Source: JAFAGX01 sp035624215 (GTDB lineage: Bacteria > Acidobacteriota > Terriglobia > Terriglobales > Acidobacteriaceae). Taken from it: DNA of 64,000 nt. A program made the translations under genes and the position numbers. Positions 51,896 to 60,947 of this stretch are shown in pieces. Location: positions 18,784-82,783 of the forward strand of contig DASPRY010000026.1 of the NCBI GenBank assembly GCA_035624215.1, in the 5' to 3' direction. The notes under the pieces were generated by a model. It saw only the letters and a list, made by a program, of their open reading frames with translations, ran no database searches and was not told the origin of the DNA. How positions within the stretch are numbered: position 1 is the first letter of the stretch; each line of letters starts with the position of its first letter.

Positions 51896-52294
51896 ATGTT
51901 CACGATTGACCATCTCGGCATCGCGGTGAGGTCGCTGGACGCTGCAAAGGCCATTTACGAGAAGCTCGGAATGAGTGTGTCGCCGGAAGAAGTTGTGGAC
52001 GCCGAGCAGGTGCGTCTGGTCATGGTTCCAGTGGGCGAAAGCCGGCTGGAACTGCTGGAACCTACGTCGGACACCTCAGCCATAGCGAAATTCATTGCCA
52101 AGCGTGGGGAAGGTTTGCACCATGTCTCCTTGCGAGTCCCCAACTTGTCAGCTGCCGTGCAACGCCTGAAAAAGGATGGTGTCCGGCTCGTTTCTGATGA
52201 GATCAAGATTGGCGCTGGCGGGCATCACTATGTTTTTGTGCATCCCTCCAGCGCCGGTGGCGTGCTTTTGGAGCTGGTGGAGTCGGGACACTGA
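51896..52294 (+). CDS. mce: methylmalonyl-CoA epimerase
   Basis: 132 residues, the normal size of this vicinal-oxygen-chelate enzyme. The metal ligands are suggested by FTIDHLGIAV, GLHHVSLRV and GVLLELVE. It converts (S)- to (R)-methylmalonyl-CoA for the mutase, following meaB in the transcript. The stop lies 7 bases before tsaB. Confidence 0.94.
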   Translation: MFTIDHLGIAVRSLDAAKAIYEKLGMSVSPEEVVDAEQVRLVMVPVGESRLELLEPTSDTSAIAKFIAKRGEGLHHVSLRVPNLSAAVQRLKKDGVRLVSDEIKIGAGGHHYVFVHPSSAGGVLLELVESGH

Positions 52295-52301
52295 CGAATC
52301 C

Positions 52302-52979
52302 ATGCTTCTCCTCGCCGCCGATACTTCGGGTAAGCATGGCAGCATCGCGCTGGCTAATTGTGAGCTGCCGGACCAGTGCAGGGTCCTGGAAGTGGTTCCG
52401 CTCAGCGGTGGGACCTTTTCAGCGCAACTGGTGCCCCAGATCGCGGCGTTGCTCAAGAAACATGACCTGACTAAGCGCGATATTGGCGCTTTGGCTGTCG
52501 CCTCCGGTCCCGGATCTTTCACCGGTTTGCGGGTGGGATTGGCGGCAATCAAAGCGTTGGCCGAAGTGCTGGAAAAGCCCATAACGGCGGTTTCGCTGCT
52601 GGAAGCTCTCGCCGAATCGAGTCAATCGCAAGGGAAGGTGCTGGCGGTTTTGGACGCCGGGCGCAACGAGGTCTATGTGGGCGAGTTCGAGGTCGGCCAG
52701 CAGTCTGGAAGGCGCTTGATTTGTGAAGAACTTATGGGCCGCGAGCAATGCTCTGAGTCCGCCGGGCAATCGACCATCGTTACTCCGGATCACAGCTTGG
52801 CTGAAGCCGCACGGGCATTAGGATTAAAGGTCGAGGAAGTCGGGCATCCCCGAAGCGATATCATCGCGCGCATCGGCTGGCGCAGGATTCAGGCAGGACA
52901 GATTGTTTCTCCAGAAGAACTGGAGGCTAATTACATCCGCCGCTCGGACGCGGAGATTTTCTCCAGAACCAGCCAGTAG
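52302..52979 (+). CDS. tsaB: tRNA t6A threonylcarbamoyladenosine synthesis protein TsaB
   Basis: 225 residues, beginning at the ATG at 52302; the frame continues further upstream inside mce but the family begins with LLLAADTSGKHGSIAL. Other marks are ASGPGSFTGLRVGLAAIKALAE and VLDAGRNEVYVGEF. TsaB is a partner of TsaD in making the t6A base of tRNAs. It is followed by the acetyltransferase rimI, a very common arrangement. Confidence 0.95.
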   Translation: MLLLAADTSGKHGSIALANCELPDQCRVLEVVPLSGGTFSAQLVPQIAALLKKHDLTKRDIGALAVASGPGSFTGLRVGLAAIKALAEVLEKPITAVSLLEALAESSQSQGKVLAVLDAGRNEVYVGEFEVGQQSGRRLICEELMGREQCSESAGQSTIVTPDHSLAEAARALGLKVEEVGHPRSDIIARIGWRRIQAGQIVSPEELEANYIRRSDAEIFSRTSQ

Positions 52980-53017
52980 CTTCCGGCTAGGACCAATCTG
53001 GAGCTTGATATCTGAAC

Positions 53018-53464
53018 TTGCATATCCGTGCCGCCACTCCCGCAGACATCCCGGCCCTTATGGACCTGGAGAAAGCAGCCCTTACCGCATCGCACTGGTC
53101 GGTCGAACAGTACGAGGCTTTGTTTTCGGAGAATTCGCCTAAACGGCTTACCCTGCTGATCGAAGACGCCGGTGTCGTCCAAGCCTTCGTCGTTGGCCGG
53201 GCAACTGAGCGGGAATGGGAGATCGAGAATGTCGCGGTTGCTGAACCTGTCCGCCGCAGAGGCCGAGGTACACATCTGCTACAGCAATTTCTGGGCTTGG
53301 TCGCAAGGCAAGGCGCTCAGGCAGTTTCCCTTGAGGTTCGTGAATCGAACCGGGCGGCACGCGCGTTGTATGAAAAGTGTGGCTTTGTCGAGGCTGGACG
53401 CCGCATCCGCTATTATCACAACCCGGATGAGGATGCAGTGACCTATCGGCTAATACTTCCCTAG
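53018..53464 (+). CDS. rimI: ribosomal-protein-alanine N-acetyltransferase RimI-like
   Basis: 148 residues with a GNAT fold. The acetyl-CoA loop RRRGRGTHLL (about 78-87) and the RESNRAARALYEKCGFVEAG segment are typical of RimI, which acetylates the N-terminal alanine of protein S18. The TTG start is followed by HIRAATPADI. The place after tsaB supports the name. Other GNAT substrates remain possible. Confidence 0.9.
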   Translation: MHIRAATPADIPALMDLEKAALTASHWSVEQYEALFSENSPKRLTLLIEDAGVVQAFVVGRATEREWEIENVAVAEPVRRRGRGTHLLQQFLGLVARQGAQAVSLEVRESNRAARALYEKCGFVEAGRRIRYYHNPDEDAVTYRLILP

Positions 53465-53611
53465 TTTTGCACAACAACCTGTGCATACGTTTGCAGGATA
53501 TTCGTAGACAAGGACATCTGGCGTAACCTTAAAGTGGAAATTTCGCATTGAAGCGGTTTTGGTCCTGTGGTAACTTCGAGCTGTCTACAACCCGGTTAGG
53601 AGGTCTGGTGG

Positions 53612-53836
53612 ATGCTAATTGCCAAAGACCAGCTCCTCGCCAATCATGAAGAGTTCCGCAGATTGGCGATGGAACACACCCAGTACGAAAAACGCCTTGA
53701 CTCACTTACCCAGAAGCGCTTCCTTACAGATGACGAAAAGCTAGAAGAAGTAAGATTGAAGAAGTTGAAGCTGCGTCTCAAGGACCAGATGCAGAGCATC
53801 GAGCGGCAGCTCCAGCAGCAGAATCAGGTCGCGTAA
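53612..53836 (+). CDS. DUF465/YdcH-like small helical protein
   Basis: 74 residues, with a strong ribosome site (GGAGGT) before the ATG. Strongly charged and helical, the protein reads like a coiled coil (YEKRLDSLTQKRFLTDDEKLEEVRLKKLKLRLKDQM), the pattern of YdcH/DUF465. The function is unknown. A perfect intrinsic terminator lies 55 bases after the stop, so the gene is transcribed alone or is the last of its unit. Confidence 0.85.
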   Translation: MLIAKDQLLANHEEFRRLAMEHTQYEKRLDSLTQKRFLTDDEKLEEVRLKKLKLRLKDQMQSIERQLQQQNQVA

Positions 53837-53891
53837 TTTCATCACTGTCGTAGCCGCCGCGGTATAGCAAGGTGGAGTTATGAATAAAAGC

Positions 53892-53917
53892 AGGGCGCCT
53901 GTAAGCGCCCTTTTTTA
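53892..53917 (+). terminator. intrinsic terminator after the DUF465 gene
   Basis: AGGGCGC (53892-53898), a six-base loop CTGTAA, and GCGCCCT (53905-53911) form a seven-pair GC-rich stem, followed by a T run to 53916. It is the clearest terminator in the window. Confidence 0.9.
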
Positions 53918-53956
53918 TTCGACTTGTAAAAAGCCTCCTGAGTTTAGGGCCTGAAC

Positions 53957-53962
53957 TATAAT
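53957..53962 (+). promoter_or_regulatory. perfect -10 box before psd
   Basis: TATAAT lies 14 bases before the psd ATG, with no good -35 box at 17 bases. If used, the message would have a leader of about 8 bases and no ribosome site, so it may be almost leaderless. GAGAATTATCTC just after it is a near-palindrome. Confidence 0.35.
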
Positions 53963-53976
53963 GAGAATTATCTCTC

Positions 53977-54639
53977 ATGGTTCGCGATGCCTATTTCTAC
54001 GCCATCCCCTTGCTAGCAGCGTCGGGACTGATCGCCTGGCTTACCAACTCCGCATGGGCCTGGCCTCCAGTGTTTTTGGCGGCGTTCTTTCTCTGGTTCT
54101 TCCGCGATCCCGAAAGGAAGATTCCGAACGCTCCTGGTACCTTGGTTTCGCCCGCTGATGGAAAGGTCACGCTGATTTCCCAGGTTGCGAATCAAGGTAG
54201 GACTTACACTCGGATCAGCATATTTCTGAATGTCTTTGACGTGCATGTAAACCGCTCGCCGATCGCAGGTGTCATAACCAGTGTTCGGTACCAGCCGGGC
54301 AAATTTCTGAATGCAATGAATATGGCCTGCTCTGAGCAGAATGAGCAGAACGTAGTGAAAGTAGAAGGGGAAGGCCAAATAGTTGTCTTCAAGCAGATAG
54401 CAGGCCTGCTGGCACGGAGGATCGTGTTTAACAAGAAAGTAGGCGAGGCGGTAGAGCGTGGCGAACGCGTTGGCATGATCAAGTTCGGGTCGCGTGTGGA
54501 TGTTCTGATGGAAAGCTCCGCCAGCGTTCAAGTCAAAATTGGAGATCGGGTGAAAGGTGGCTCCAGTGTCTTGGCCTACCTGCCCGTGGAGCCGCAGCTG
54601 GCAGCAGGGGCTGAGCGAGCGGCGCAAGGAGTGTCATAA
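53977..54639 (+). CDS. psd: phosphatidylserine decarboxylase proenzyme
   Basis: 220 residues, the short-form (archaetidylserine-type) decarboxylase. It has two N-terminal membrane helices, then FLNVFDVHVNRSP with the catalytic His and VGMIKFGSRVDVLM with the self-cleavage site G171-S172, where Ser becomes the pyruvoyl group. It makes phosphatidylethanolamine from the product of the next gene, pssA, whose ATG overlaps the psd stop (TAATG). Confidence 0.95.
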   Translation: MVRDAYFYAIPLLAASGLIAWLTNSAWAWPPVFLAAFFLWFFRDPERKIPNAPGTLVSPADGKVTLISQVANQGRTYTRISIFLNVFDVHVNRSPIAGVITSVRYQPGKFLNAMNMACSEQNEQNVVKVEGEGQIVVFKQIAGLLARRIVFNKKVGEAVERGERVGMIKFGSRVDVLMESSASVQVKIGDRVKGGSSVLAYLPVEPQLAAGAERAAQGVS

Positions 54640-55523
54640 TGGACCTGGAACTTGCGCAAATTCCAAGACGCCGGCGAGAAGACGCTAAGCCGAAACGGCT
54701 GCGGAAAGGGATGTACATACTACCGTCGCTGTTCACGACGGCCAATATCGCACTAGGCTATTATGCGATCCTCCAAGTCACACACGGTACGCCGCAGGAC
54801 CCCTCGCATTTCGACAACGCTGCCAAAGCGATTGGAATTGCGGTGTTAGCCGATGGCCTCGATGGCCGTATCGCTCGTATTACTCACACCGCCAGCGATT
54901 TTGGCCGGGAGCTGGACTCTCTTGCCGACGTAATCACCTTTGGAGTGGCTCCGGCCCTATTGGCGTGGATGTGGGGTTTCCGCCAGTTGCCCAGCTTTCT
55001 CGGATCATCCGAGCTAACCGGGAAAATGGTTCAGCTTGGCGCCATCGCCAGTTTTCTGTTCTTGCTGGCGGGAGCCAGTCGGTTGGCGCGTTTCAACATC
55101 ACGGCGAATCCGCAGCCATCGAATCCCGGCCGCCCAGGTAAGAAATATTTTGTCGGGATGCCGATTCCCGCCGCCGCCGGCGTGATCGCTGCGGTGGTAC
55201 ACTTCTCCGCCGGTGACCCGGTCTCTTCGCTCTGGAGCTGCATCACCTGGATGCTGATCATCGTGGCAGCTGGGTACTTGATGGTAAGCACGTGGCGATT
55301 TTACAGCTTCAAAGACATCGATCTTCATGCCCGGCAGCCGTTTCGATTGATTGTCTTGTTCGGGCTTCTTTTTGCCGGCTTATGGTTTTTCTCGCAGTGG
55401 CTGCTGTTTATCGCGGCTCTGGGTTACATGGCCTCCGGAGTGATTTGGCGGCTCCAGTGGATTTTCCGACGCAGGCGCAATCCTCCAGCCCCGCCATACC
55501 AAGAGGCTTCCCAAATCTCGTGA
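54639..55523 (+). CDS. pssA: CDP-diacylglycerol-serine O-phosphatidyltransferase
   Basis: 294 residues with about eight membrane helices. The CDP-alcohol phosphotransferase motif is complete: D75-G76-x2-A79-R80-x8-G89-x3-D93-x3-D97. It joins serine to CDP-diacylglycerol to make phosphatidylserine; psd upstream then forms phosphatidylethanolamine. The next gene starts inside its stop (GTGA). Confidence 0.95.
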   Translation: MDLELAQIPRRRREDAKPKRLRKGMYILPSLFTTANIALGYYAILQVTHGTPQDPSHFDNAAKAIGIAVLADGLDGRIARITHTASDFGRELDSLADVITFGVAPALLAWMWGFRQLPSFLGSSELTGKMVQLGAIASFLFLLAGASRLARFNITANPQPSNPGRPGKKYFVGMPIPAAAGVIAAVVHFSAGDPVSSLWSCITWMLIIVAAGYLMVSTWRFYSFKDIDLHARQPFRLIVLFGLLFAGLWFFSQWLLFIAALGYMASGVIWRLQWIFRRRRNPPAPPYQEASQIS

Positions 55524-56599
55524 GCTCCAATGTGAAAACTCCGTCCTCGTCACGTGCTGACCTGCCACGGAATAGCGGCCTGTACCGCGTTGCGATCGTA
55601 GGTGCGGGCACGCTTAAGGGGAAGGAAGTGGCGGAGGTGCTCGATTTCCGCAACTTTCCGACCGCTGATCTTAAGCTGCTGGACGATGACGAGTCTCTGG
55701 GTCAACTGGAAGCGGTGCGCGACGAAGTCACATTCATCCAGAAGGTGCGAGCGGAAGAATTCCGCAACGTAGATGTTACGTTTTTCTCTTCCGATCCGGA
55801 ATGCACTCGCAAAACATGGAAAATTGCTCGCGACTCGGGCAGTGCCATTGTTGATTTATCCTTCGCTCTGGAAAACGAATCTGAAGCGCTAGTCCGGTCA
55901 CCCTGGGTCGAGCGGCAGCTTGGAAAGGCCTTGGTCCCGGAATTGCAACCGGGGCCGGTGGTAGCTGCCCATCCTGCCTCCGTGGTGCTGGCCCTGCTTG
56001 CCTTGCGTTTACAAAAGATAGGGGAAGTAAGAAGGGTGGTTGCAACCGTCTTTGAGCCAGCCTCCGAGCACGGACAAAAAGGGATGGACGAACTCCATGA
56101 GCAGACCGTGAATTTGCTTTCCTTCCAGCAGATGCCCAAGAGCATCTTCGATACCCAGGTTGCTTTCAATTTGGTGTCGCGCTATGGCGAGCACTCCGTC
56201 CCGGCCTTGTCCACAGTAGAAAGTCGCGTATTGAAGCATTATGAGCGCATAGCCGGCGGGCAAGCGATCCTGCCCTCGCTGCTGCTCGTCCAGGCTCCCA
56301 TTTTTCATGGGCATGCTTTCGCGATCCATGTTGAAATTGACCGGGTGGCGGACGTCGAAAACGTCTCGCAAGTGTTAGCCGGCGAGCACGTTAACATCAC
56401 GCACGGCGCGGAAGATGCTCCCACCAACGTGAATGCCGCCGGGCAAGTTGACATTCAGGTTTCGGTTTTGCCAGACGCCAATCAAGAGAATGGTTTCTGG
56501 TTGTGGGCGGCGGCGGACAACCTGCGGATCGCCGCATCTACTGCTGTGGAATGCGCAGAGACGATCATTGCAACTCGCCCTCGGGGCAAGATTCAATGA
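55520..56599 (+). CDS. USG-1-like aspartate-semialdehyde dehydrogenase paralogue, probably non-catalytic
   Basis: 359 residues from the GTG at 55520, which overlaps the pssA stop; the frame further upstream runs inside pssA. The fold is that of aspartate-semialdehyde dehydrogenase: VAIVGAGTLKGKEVAEVL (NADP loop) and EHGQKGMDEL. However, the active-site Cys segment is replaced by VVAAHPASVVLALLAL, with no cysteine, so dehydrogenase activity is unlikely. This matches the USG-1 subgroup. A role near phospholipid/envelope genes is not known. Followed by lptE with ATGA overlap. Confidence 0.82.
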   Translation: MSSNVKTPSSSRADLPRNSGLYRVAIVGAGTLKGKEVAEVLDFRNFPTADLKLLDDDESLGQLEAVRDEVTFIQKVRAEEFRNVDVTFFSSDPECTRKTWKIARDSGSAIVDLSFALENESEALVRSPWVERQLGKALVPELQPGPVVAAHPASVVLALLALRLQKIGEVRRVVATVFEPASEHGQKGMDELHEQTVNLLSFQQMPKSIFDTQVAFNLVSRYGEHSVPALSTVESRVLKHYERIAGGQAILPSLLLVQAPIFHGHAFAIHVEIDRVADVENVSQVLAGEHVNITHGAEDAPTNVNAAGQVDIQVSVLPDANQENGFWLWAAADNLRIAASTAVECAETIIATRPRGKIQ

Positions 56600-57141
56600 G
56601 TCGTGGGCTGCGCTGGATAATGTATGGCAATCCTGCCATTGTGGCCATTTCCGCTTCATTCCTTTCCCTGGGGTGTGGCTATCACACAGCTGGGCATACG
56701 ACCGCAATTCCGCAGGACGTTCATACCATCGCGATTCCGGCTTTTGTCAATCAGACCCACACTTATAAAATCGAGCAAATGCTGACTGCCGCTGTCGTGC
56801 GCGAGATGGTGACTCGCACGAATTATCGTGTACTTGATCAAACGGGAGATGATGCCGACGCCACCCTGCGAGGGACCGTGCTCTCCACCTACACCACTCC
56901 GTTGACCTATGACTCGGTCACGGGGCGAGCGGCCAGCGTGTTGGTTGTGATTTCCATGAACGTGTCTCTGCAGGATAAACATGGCAAGATTCTGTACCAG
57001 AACCCATCATATCTATTCCGCGAACAATACGCGGTGTCGCGCGATCCGAATGCTTTTTTTCAGGAGGATACTCCCGCGTTGCAACGGCTTTCGCGTGATT
57101 TTGCCCAGACGCTGGTCTCGAATATCCTGGAGGCGTTCTGA
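56596..57141 (+). CDS. lptE: LPS-assembly lipoprotein LptE-like
   Basis: 181 residues. A signal peptide ends with the lipobox SLGCGYH, so the mature protein is anchored by Cys28. The YHTAG start and the RGTVLSTYTTPLTYDSVTGRA segment resemble LptE, which sits in LptD to insert lipopolysaccharide in the outer membrane. The start ATG overlaps the usg stop and the stop overlaps holA (TGATG), giving a tight operon. The common neighbour is holA. Confidence 0.85.
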   Translation: MSRGLRWIMYGNPAIVAISASFLSLGCGYHTAGHTTAIPQDVHTIAIPAFVNQTHTYKIEQMLTAAVVREMVTRTNYRVLDQTGDDADATLRGTVLSTYTTPLTYDSVTGRAASVLVVISMNVSLQDKHGKILYQNPSYLFREQYAVSRDPNAFFQEDTPALQRLSRDFAQTLVSNILEAF

Positions 57142-58265
57142 TGCGGGCGTTCGCACAGGCGGAGCGGTTTGTGTCCGATGTACAGTCGCGCAAGCTCCGT
57201 GCCGCTTACGTGTTTGTGGGCGATGAAGTCTTCTTTCGCAAACGCTGCCGAGAAGCCATTCTCGAACATCTGGTTCCCGCGGATTTGCGCAACTTCAGTC
57301 TTTTTGAATTTGATTTAGCCGAGACCGATCTCAGCGAGATTCTCGATCGCGCACGCACGCCTTCTCTGATGGCACCCTTCCAGGTGTTCTTTATCTGTGG
57401 CGTCAAGAATCTGTTTGGCCGGGGATCAAATGAAGAAAAATTGGCGGCGATCGAGGACTATTGCAAAGATCCCAATCCTGCCGCGGTGTTGATCTTTGTT
57501 GCCGACCACATCAGCATTCCGGCCGACCCGCGGCGAATGGAACTGACTGATAAAGACCGTTACCAGCAGATCCGCGAGACTATGGGCGAGTACTGCGCGA
57601 TTGTCGAATTGGCACGCGTCGAAGAGGGCGAGGCAGTCCGGTGGATTGATCAATATTGCGCCACGCTGGGCGTGAAAATCGACGTAGATGCGGCGCATGA
57701 ATTGGTCGACGCCCTGGGCGGCGACATGATGATGGTCTCGAACGAACTGGAGAAATTGATTCTTTACGCCGGCGAGAAAAAACGCGTCACCCTGGGAGAT
57801 GTGGAAACCATGGTGCTGGCCGCCAAACAGCGGTCCTTATACGAGCTGACGGATGCGATTTCAGCCAAAGATCGCGTGCGCGCTCTTTCCGTGCTCGACG
57901 CCATTCTGACCACTGGCGACGGCGATGATGCCGCCATTGGCCACCTGTACATGCTGGCCAAAACTTTTCGGCAGATGCTGGTCATTGTTGAACGCAACGT
58001 TCGCGATCAGCGCATGTTGTGGGCAGCTTTATGGCAAGGTTTCCGGGTACCTCCGTTTGCGGCTGATGACATTATTAAGCAAGCTCGCCGGTACAAGTCG
58101 AAACGTGAACTCACCCGCGCTATCCGGCTTGTAGCCAAAACCGACTTGGCTTTGCGCTCGAATCCTCCCAATAAACGGCTCGTGCTGGAGAAGTTGGTTC
58201 TGGATTTGACGGCGGAGGCGAAGCCGGAGGCGCCGGGCTGGTCGCAAGAAGAGTTACCAGTTTGA
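57141..58265 (+). CDS. holA: DNA polymerase III subunit delta
   Basis: 374 residues, the usual length of HolA. The AAA-like clamp-loader fold is shown by AAYVFVGDEVFFRKRC, FFICGVKNLFG, LVDALGGDMMMVSNELEKLILYAG and a helical C-terminal collar. It opens the sliding clamp. It overlaps lptE by TGATG, a common layout. Its end (58265) lies just before the broken nat gene. Confidence 0.92.
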   Translation: MRAFAQAERFVSDVQSRKLRAAYVFVGDEVFFRKRCREAILEHLVPADLRNFSLFEFDLAETDLSEILDRARTPSLMAPFQVFFICGVKNLFGRGSNEEKLAAIEDYCKDPNPAAVLIFVADHISIPADPRRMELTDKDRYQQIRETMGEYCAIVELARVEEGEAVRWIDQYCATLGVKIDVDAAHELVDALGGDMMMVSNELEKLILYAGEKKRVTLGDVETMVLAAKQRSLYELTDAISAKDRVRALSVLDAILTTGDGDDAAIGHLYMLAKTFRQMLVIVERNVRDQRMLWAALWQGFRVPPFAADDIIKQARRYKSKRELTRAIRLVAKTDLALRSNPPNKRLVLEKLVLDLTAEAKPEAPGWSQEELPV

Positions 58266-58381
58266 AAGGCAGCAAATCGGACCGTTCGCTCCTGGAGGTG
58301 AACCAATCCGACTTGATATCAGGACCGCCGAGGATTGGGGAAAAAACTTTTTGTCTGTCACCCAGGCTTTGTCTCAACACC

Positions 58382-59076
58382 GTGAATGTCTCTGCTTATC
58401 TCAAACGGATTTCGTACACTGGGCCTATTACACCGAATGCCGAGGTTCTGAAAGCTCTTCATAGCGCCCACCTGCTCGCTGTTCCGTTCGAGAACCTTGA
58501 TATCAAACTGGGCCGCAAAATTATCTGCGATGAGCAATCTATCCTCCACAAGTCCTCGAACAGAAGCGTGGCGGATTCTGCTACGAGCTGAACGCAGCAT
58601 TTGCCGCGCTACTTCGGGAGTTGGGTTTCAAAGTCACCCTTCTTTCCGCCCGCGTAGCACGCAGTGACGGGACGCTTGGCCCCGAGTTCGATCACCTTAC
58701 GCTGAGAATTGATTTAGACGAGCTCTGGCTCGCCGATGTCGGGTTTGGAGATTCTTTCTTAGATCCACTCCTCCTGAGGCTTGATATCGAGCAGACGCAA
58801 GGAGCGAGAAAATTCCGAATTGTCGAAGAACGAAATTTACTGCACATGGAATTGGCCGAAAACGATGGCAAGTGGAAACGCCAGTATTCGTTCACCCTGC
58901 TGCCGCGACGACTGCATGATTTCTCAGATATGTGTCATTATCATCAAGCCTCGCCGCAGTCTCCGTTCACGCAAAAGAGTATCTGCTCCAAAGCAACAGC
59001 TTCCGGACGTATCACTCTGAATTCTGAAGAGGAGTGGCGAGCAGCACTGAAGAAGTATTTCGACTTCCAGCTCTAG
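58382..59076 (+). pseudogene. nat: arylamine N-acetyltransferase, one-base frameshift
   Basis: The first part reads VNVSAYLKRISYTGPIT and VPFENLDIKLGRKI in frame; after ILHK (to about 58552) the frame breaks, and the family text VLEQKRGGFCYELNAAFAALL continues one base earlier (the -1 frame) into 59076. A missing G at AAG(G)TC near 58552 explains both. The triad Cys in GGFCYEL, His in FDHLTLR and Asp in LADVGFGD all lie after the break. Such enzymes acetylate arylamines or hydrazines from acetyl-CoA. It may be a recent pseudogene or a sequencing error; the rest of the sequence is well preserved. Confidence 0.85.
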
Positions 59077-59106
59077 CAACCTTATGCTCTCGGGAATCTA
59101 CGCTAG

Positions 59107-60840
59107 TCAAAACTGCGTTCGCCGGGGCTTGAACGGCATGCGCACTACCGCCTGCAGTGGCACTGGTTGGCCGTTTCGCAGCGCCGGCAGGAACTGCCAA
59201 CGCAAAAGGGCGCTGCGCGCATGCTCCTCGAGGCGAGCGTCCACACTGTTCAGCACTCGCACCTCGCTGACTGAACCGTCGCTGCCGATCACAGCGCTCA
59301 ACTCCACAGTTCCCTGCACGTTCTGCCGCATCAGCTCCAAAGGATAACCCGGAGCGACGACGCGAGTAACCACCGGGGCGAAAAGATCACCATGCGTTTC
59401 GCCTTCTTTCAATTCGGAAAAATGCAATACCAAACTACCGCCTGCGGAATTCAGATTCGGCACGTTCAAGGTCATCGAATAGGATTTCCGAACCCCGAAG
59501 AGCTCGCGTTCAGCTTCACTCTCTTGACCGGGAGATGTCTCCCCAGCAAGAGCTCGCCCTGGAGTAGCAGTTGCCATTAGCGGTGGATCAGTTTTTGGGG
59601 ATATGGGATCTCCCGCTGCCGGAGGACCGCTCTGTGCCTTACCCACCGCGCCCACGAGCAATCCAGGCGGGACTCCGTTCAAGTGCTGCGCCGATGCGGG
59701 ACCGATTACGGTTGCATCAGCCTGGCTGCTCCCCAAAATCTTCGGCGTCCCGCTAGCACCAGCGTTGCCCCCAGGAGTTGCGGCAAAGCTGCCGCGACGG
59801 TTACCGCCCGGCACCTCGACGGGAGCGGCAGGCGGCGCCGGGCGAATGCTCAAAGCGATAACACGCCCGTCTTGGGCGGTACGGCTATTTACTTGTACGC
59901 TGGGCGGAGGGGGCACGACTGTTACTCCAGAATTACCCAGAGTTGCTCTGGCCATCTTTGCGACAGCCTGTTGTTCGTCGATCGGCAGCCGCGGGGCTGG
60001 AGCTACTACCTGCGCAGGACTTAGGTCGATGTCGATGTCACTCCGTTGACGCAAGGCTGCTATCTCAACACCTGCAGGAGGAGGGGCCACGGCGGGCTGC
60101 ACAAACGCAGCTTCCAGCTTCGTTCTAACCGCGGCCACCTCCGGCGCTGGCGCAATTACCGGTCCCGCTAAGACCGGAACCGGGTCCAGCTTGTTCCCGT
60201 GCACATCAGGTGGAGGCGCTATCACCAGCGGCGATGAGGCCACCCGCTGGTCGGAAATCCGTTTCGCAGTTGCGGCGGGTGCGATGATAGACGCCTTGCG
60301 CTCCCAGGCCACGATATTCGGCAACTGAATGTCGCGATTCAATTTGAGCTTGGGAGGAATCACGACGGTCTGCCTTGGATTCTCGGATTCCGGTGGAACG
60401 GAAATGATCGTCTGGGGAGCGTAGACCGGATCGCCGCTCTGTGACATGGCGACCGGTGAATTGCCGGTGTTTAGTGGCGGAAGGTATTCCGAAGGTTCGT
60501 AGCTAAGCACTTCAGAACTATGAAATGGCATGGAAGCCACGAGATGTGGCATTGGCGGCCTTAGTTGCGCCAAGCGCCACATCACCAGAATCACAGCGAC
60601 ATGGAGAACCGCAGATTCGACAAACCGGCCCCACGGCAGCCGTGACTTCACGAAGACATCATTCCAGAAAAGGCCGGGAGGGCAGGACAAACTAAGCTGG
60701 GCATCTCGCTTCGGCCAAAGCAAATCTCGAAGATTGCAAAAAAAAACCTTGTGCCAGGGATCAAGCGTGACCAGCAAACTCGGCACTGCGCCCTGATCCG
60801 GCCGATTTTGTAGCTCAATTAGACGGAACTCGGGTTTCAT
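59107..60840 (-). CDS. TonB family energy-transducer-like protein
   Basis: 577 residues. One membrane helix (about 74-93) follows a cytosolic start, then a long Pro/Ala/Val-rich periplasmic linker (VIPPKLKL, VAPPPAGVEIAAL, VVPPPPSVQV). The last 90 residues form a TonB C-terminal domain: VVAPGYPLELMRQNVQGTVELSAVIGS-type text ending WQFLPALRNGQPVPLQAVV. TonB moves energy from the inner membrane to outer-membrane receptors. It is longer than classic TonB and is typical of acidobacterial TonB-like proteins. No exbBD gene is nearby. Confidence 0.88.
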   Translation of the reverse strand: MKPEFRLIELQNRPDQGAVPSLLVTLDPWHKVFFCNLRDLLWPKRDAQLSLSCPPGLFWNDVFVKSRLPWGRFVESAVLHVAVILVMWRLAQLRPPMPHLVASMPFHSSEVLSYEPSEYLPPLNTGNSPVAMSQSGDPVYAPQTIISVPPESENPRQTVVIPPKLKLNRDIQLPNIVAWERKASIIAPAATAKRISDQRVASSPLVIAPPPDVHGNKLDPVPVLAGPVIAPAPEVAAVRTKLEAAFVQPAVAPPPAGVEIAALRQRSDIDIDLSPAQVVAPAPRLPIDEQQAVAKMARATLGNSGVTVVPPPPSVQVNSRTAQDGRVIALSIRPAPPAAPVEVPGGNRRGSFAATPGGNAGASGTPKILGSSQADATVIGPASAQHLNGVPPGLLVGAVGKAQSGPPAAGDPISPKTDPPLMATATPGRALAGETSPGQESEAERELFGVRKSYSMTLNVPNLNSAGGSLVLHFSELKEGETHGDLFAPVVTRVVAPGYPLELMRQNVQGTVELSAVIGSDGSVSEVRVLNSVDARLEEHARSALLRWQFLPALRNGQPVPLQAVVRMPFKPRRTQF

Positions 60841-60947
60841 AGCTGCATCGGTCTGGCCAGAGTGCGTCTAATTATAAGTCGGGCACAATTCCTTTTCCGA
60901 ACAGCCGACTATTTATGCCCCGTGATATTCCATGCTCTAATACCGTT

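Noticed and set aside
53893..53911. Riboswitch or tRNA-like fold after the DUF465 gene
   Set aside because: The stem with its T-run is a plain intrinsic terminator.
55292..55519. Longer N-terminus for the USG-like protein
   Set aside because: It lies inside pssA in another frame, and the family start begins after the GTGA overlap.
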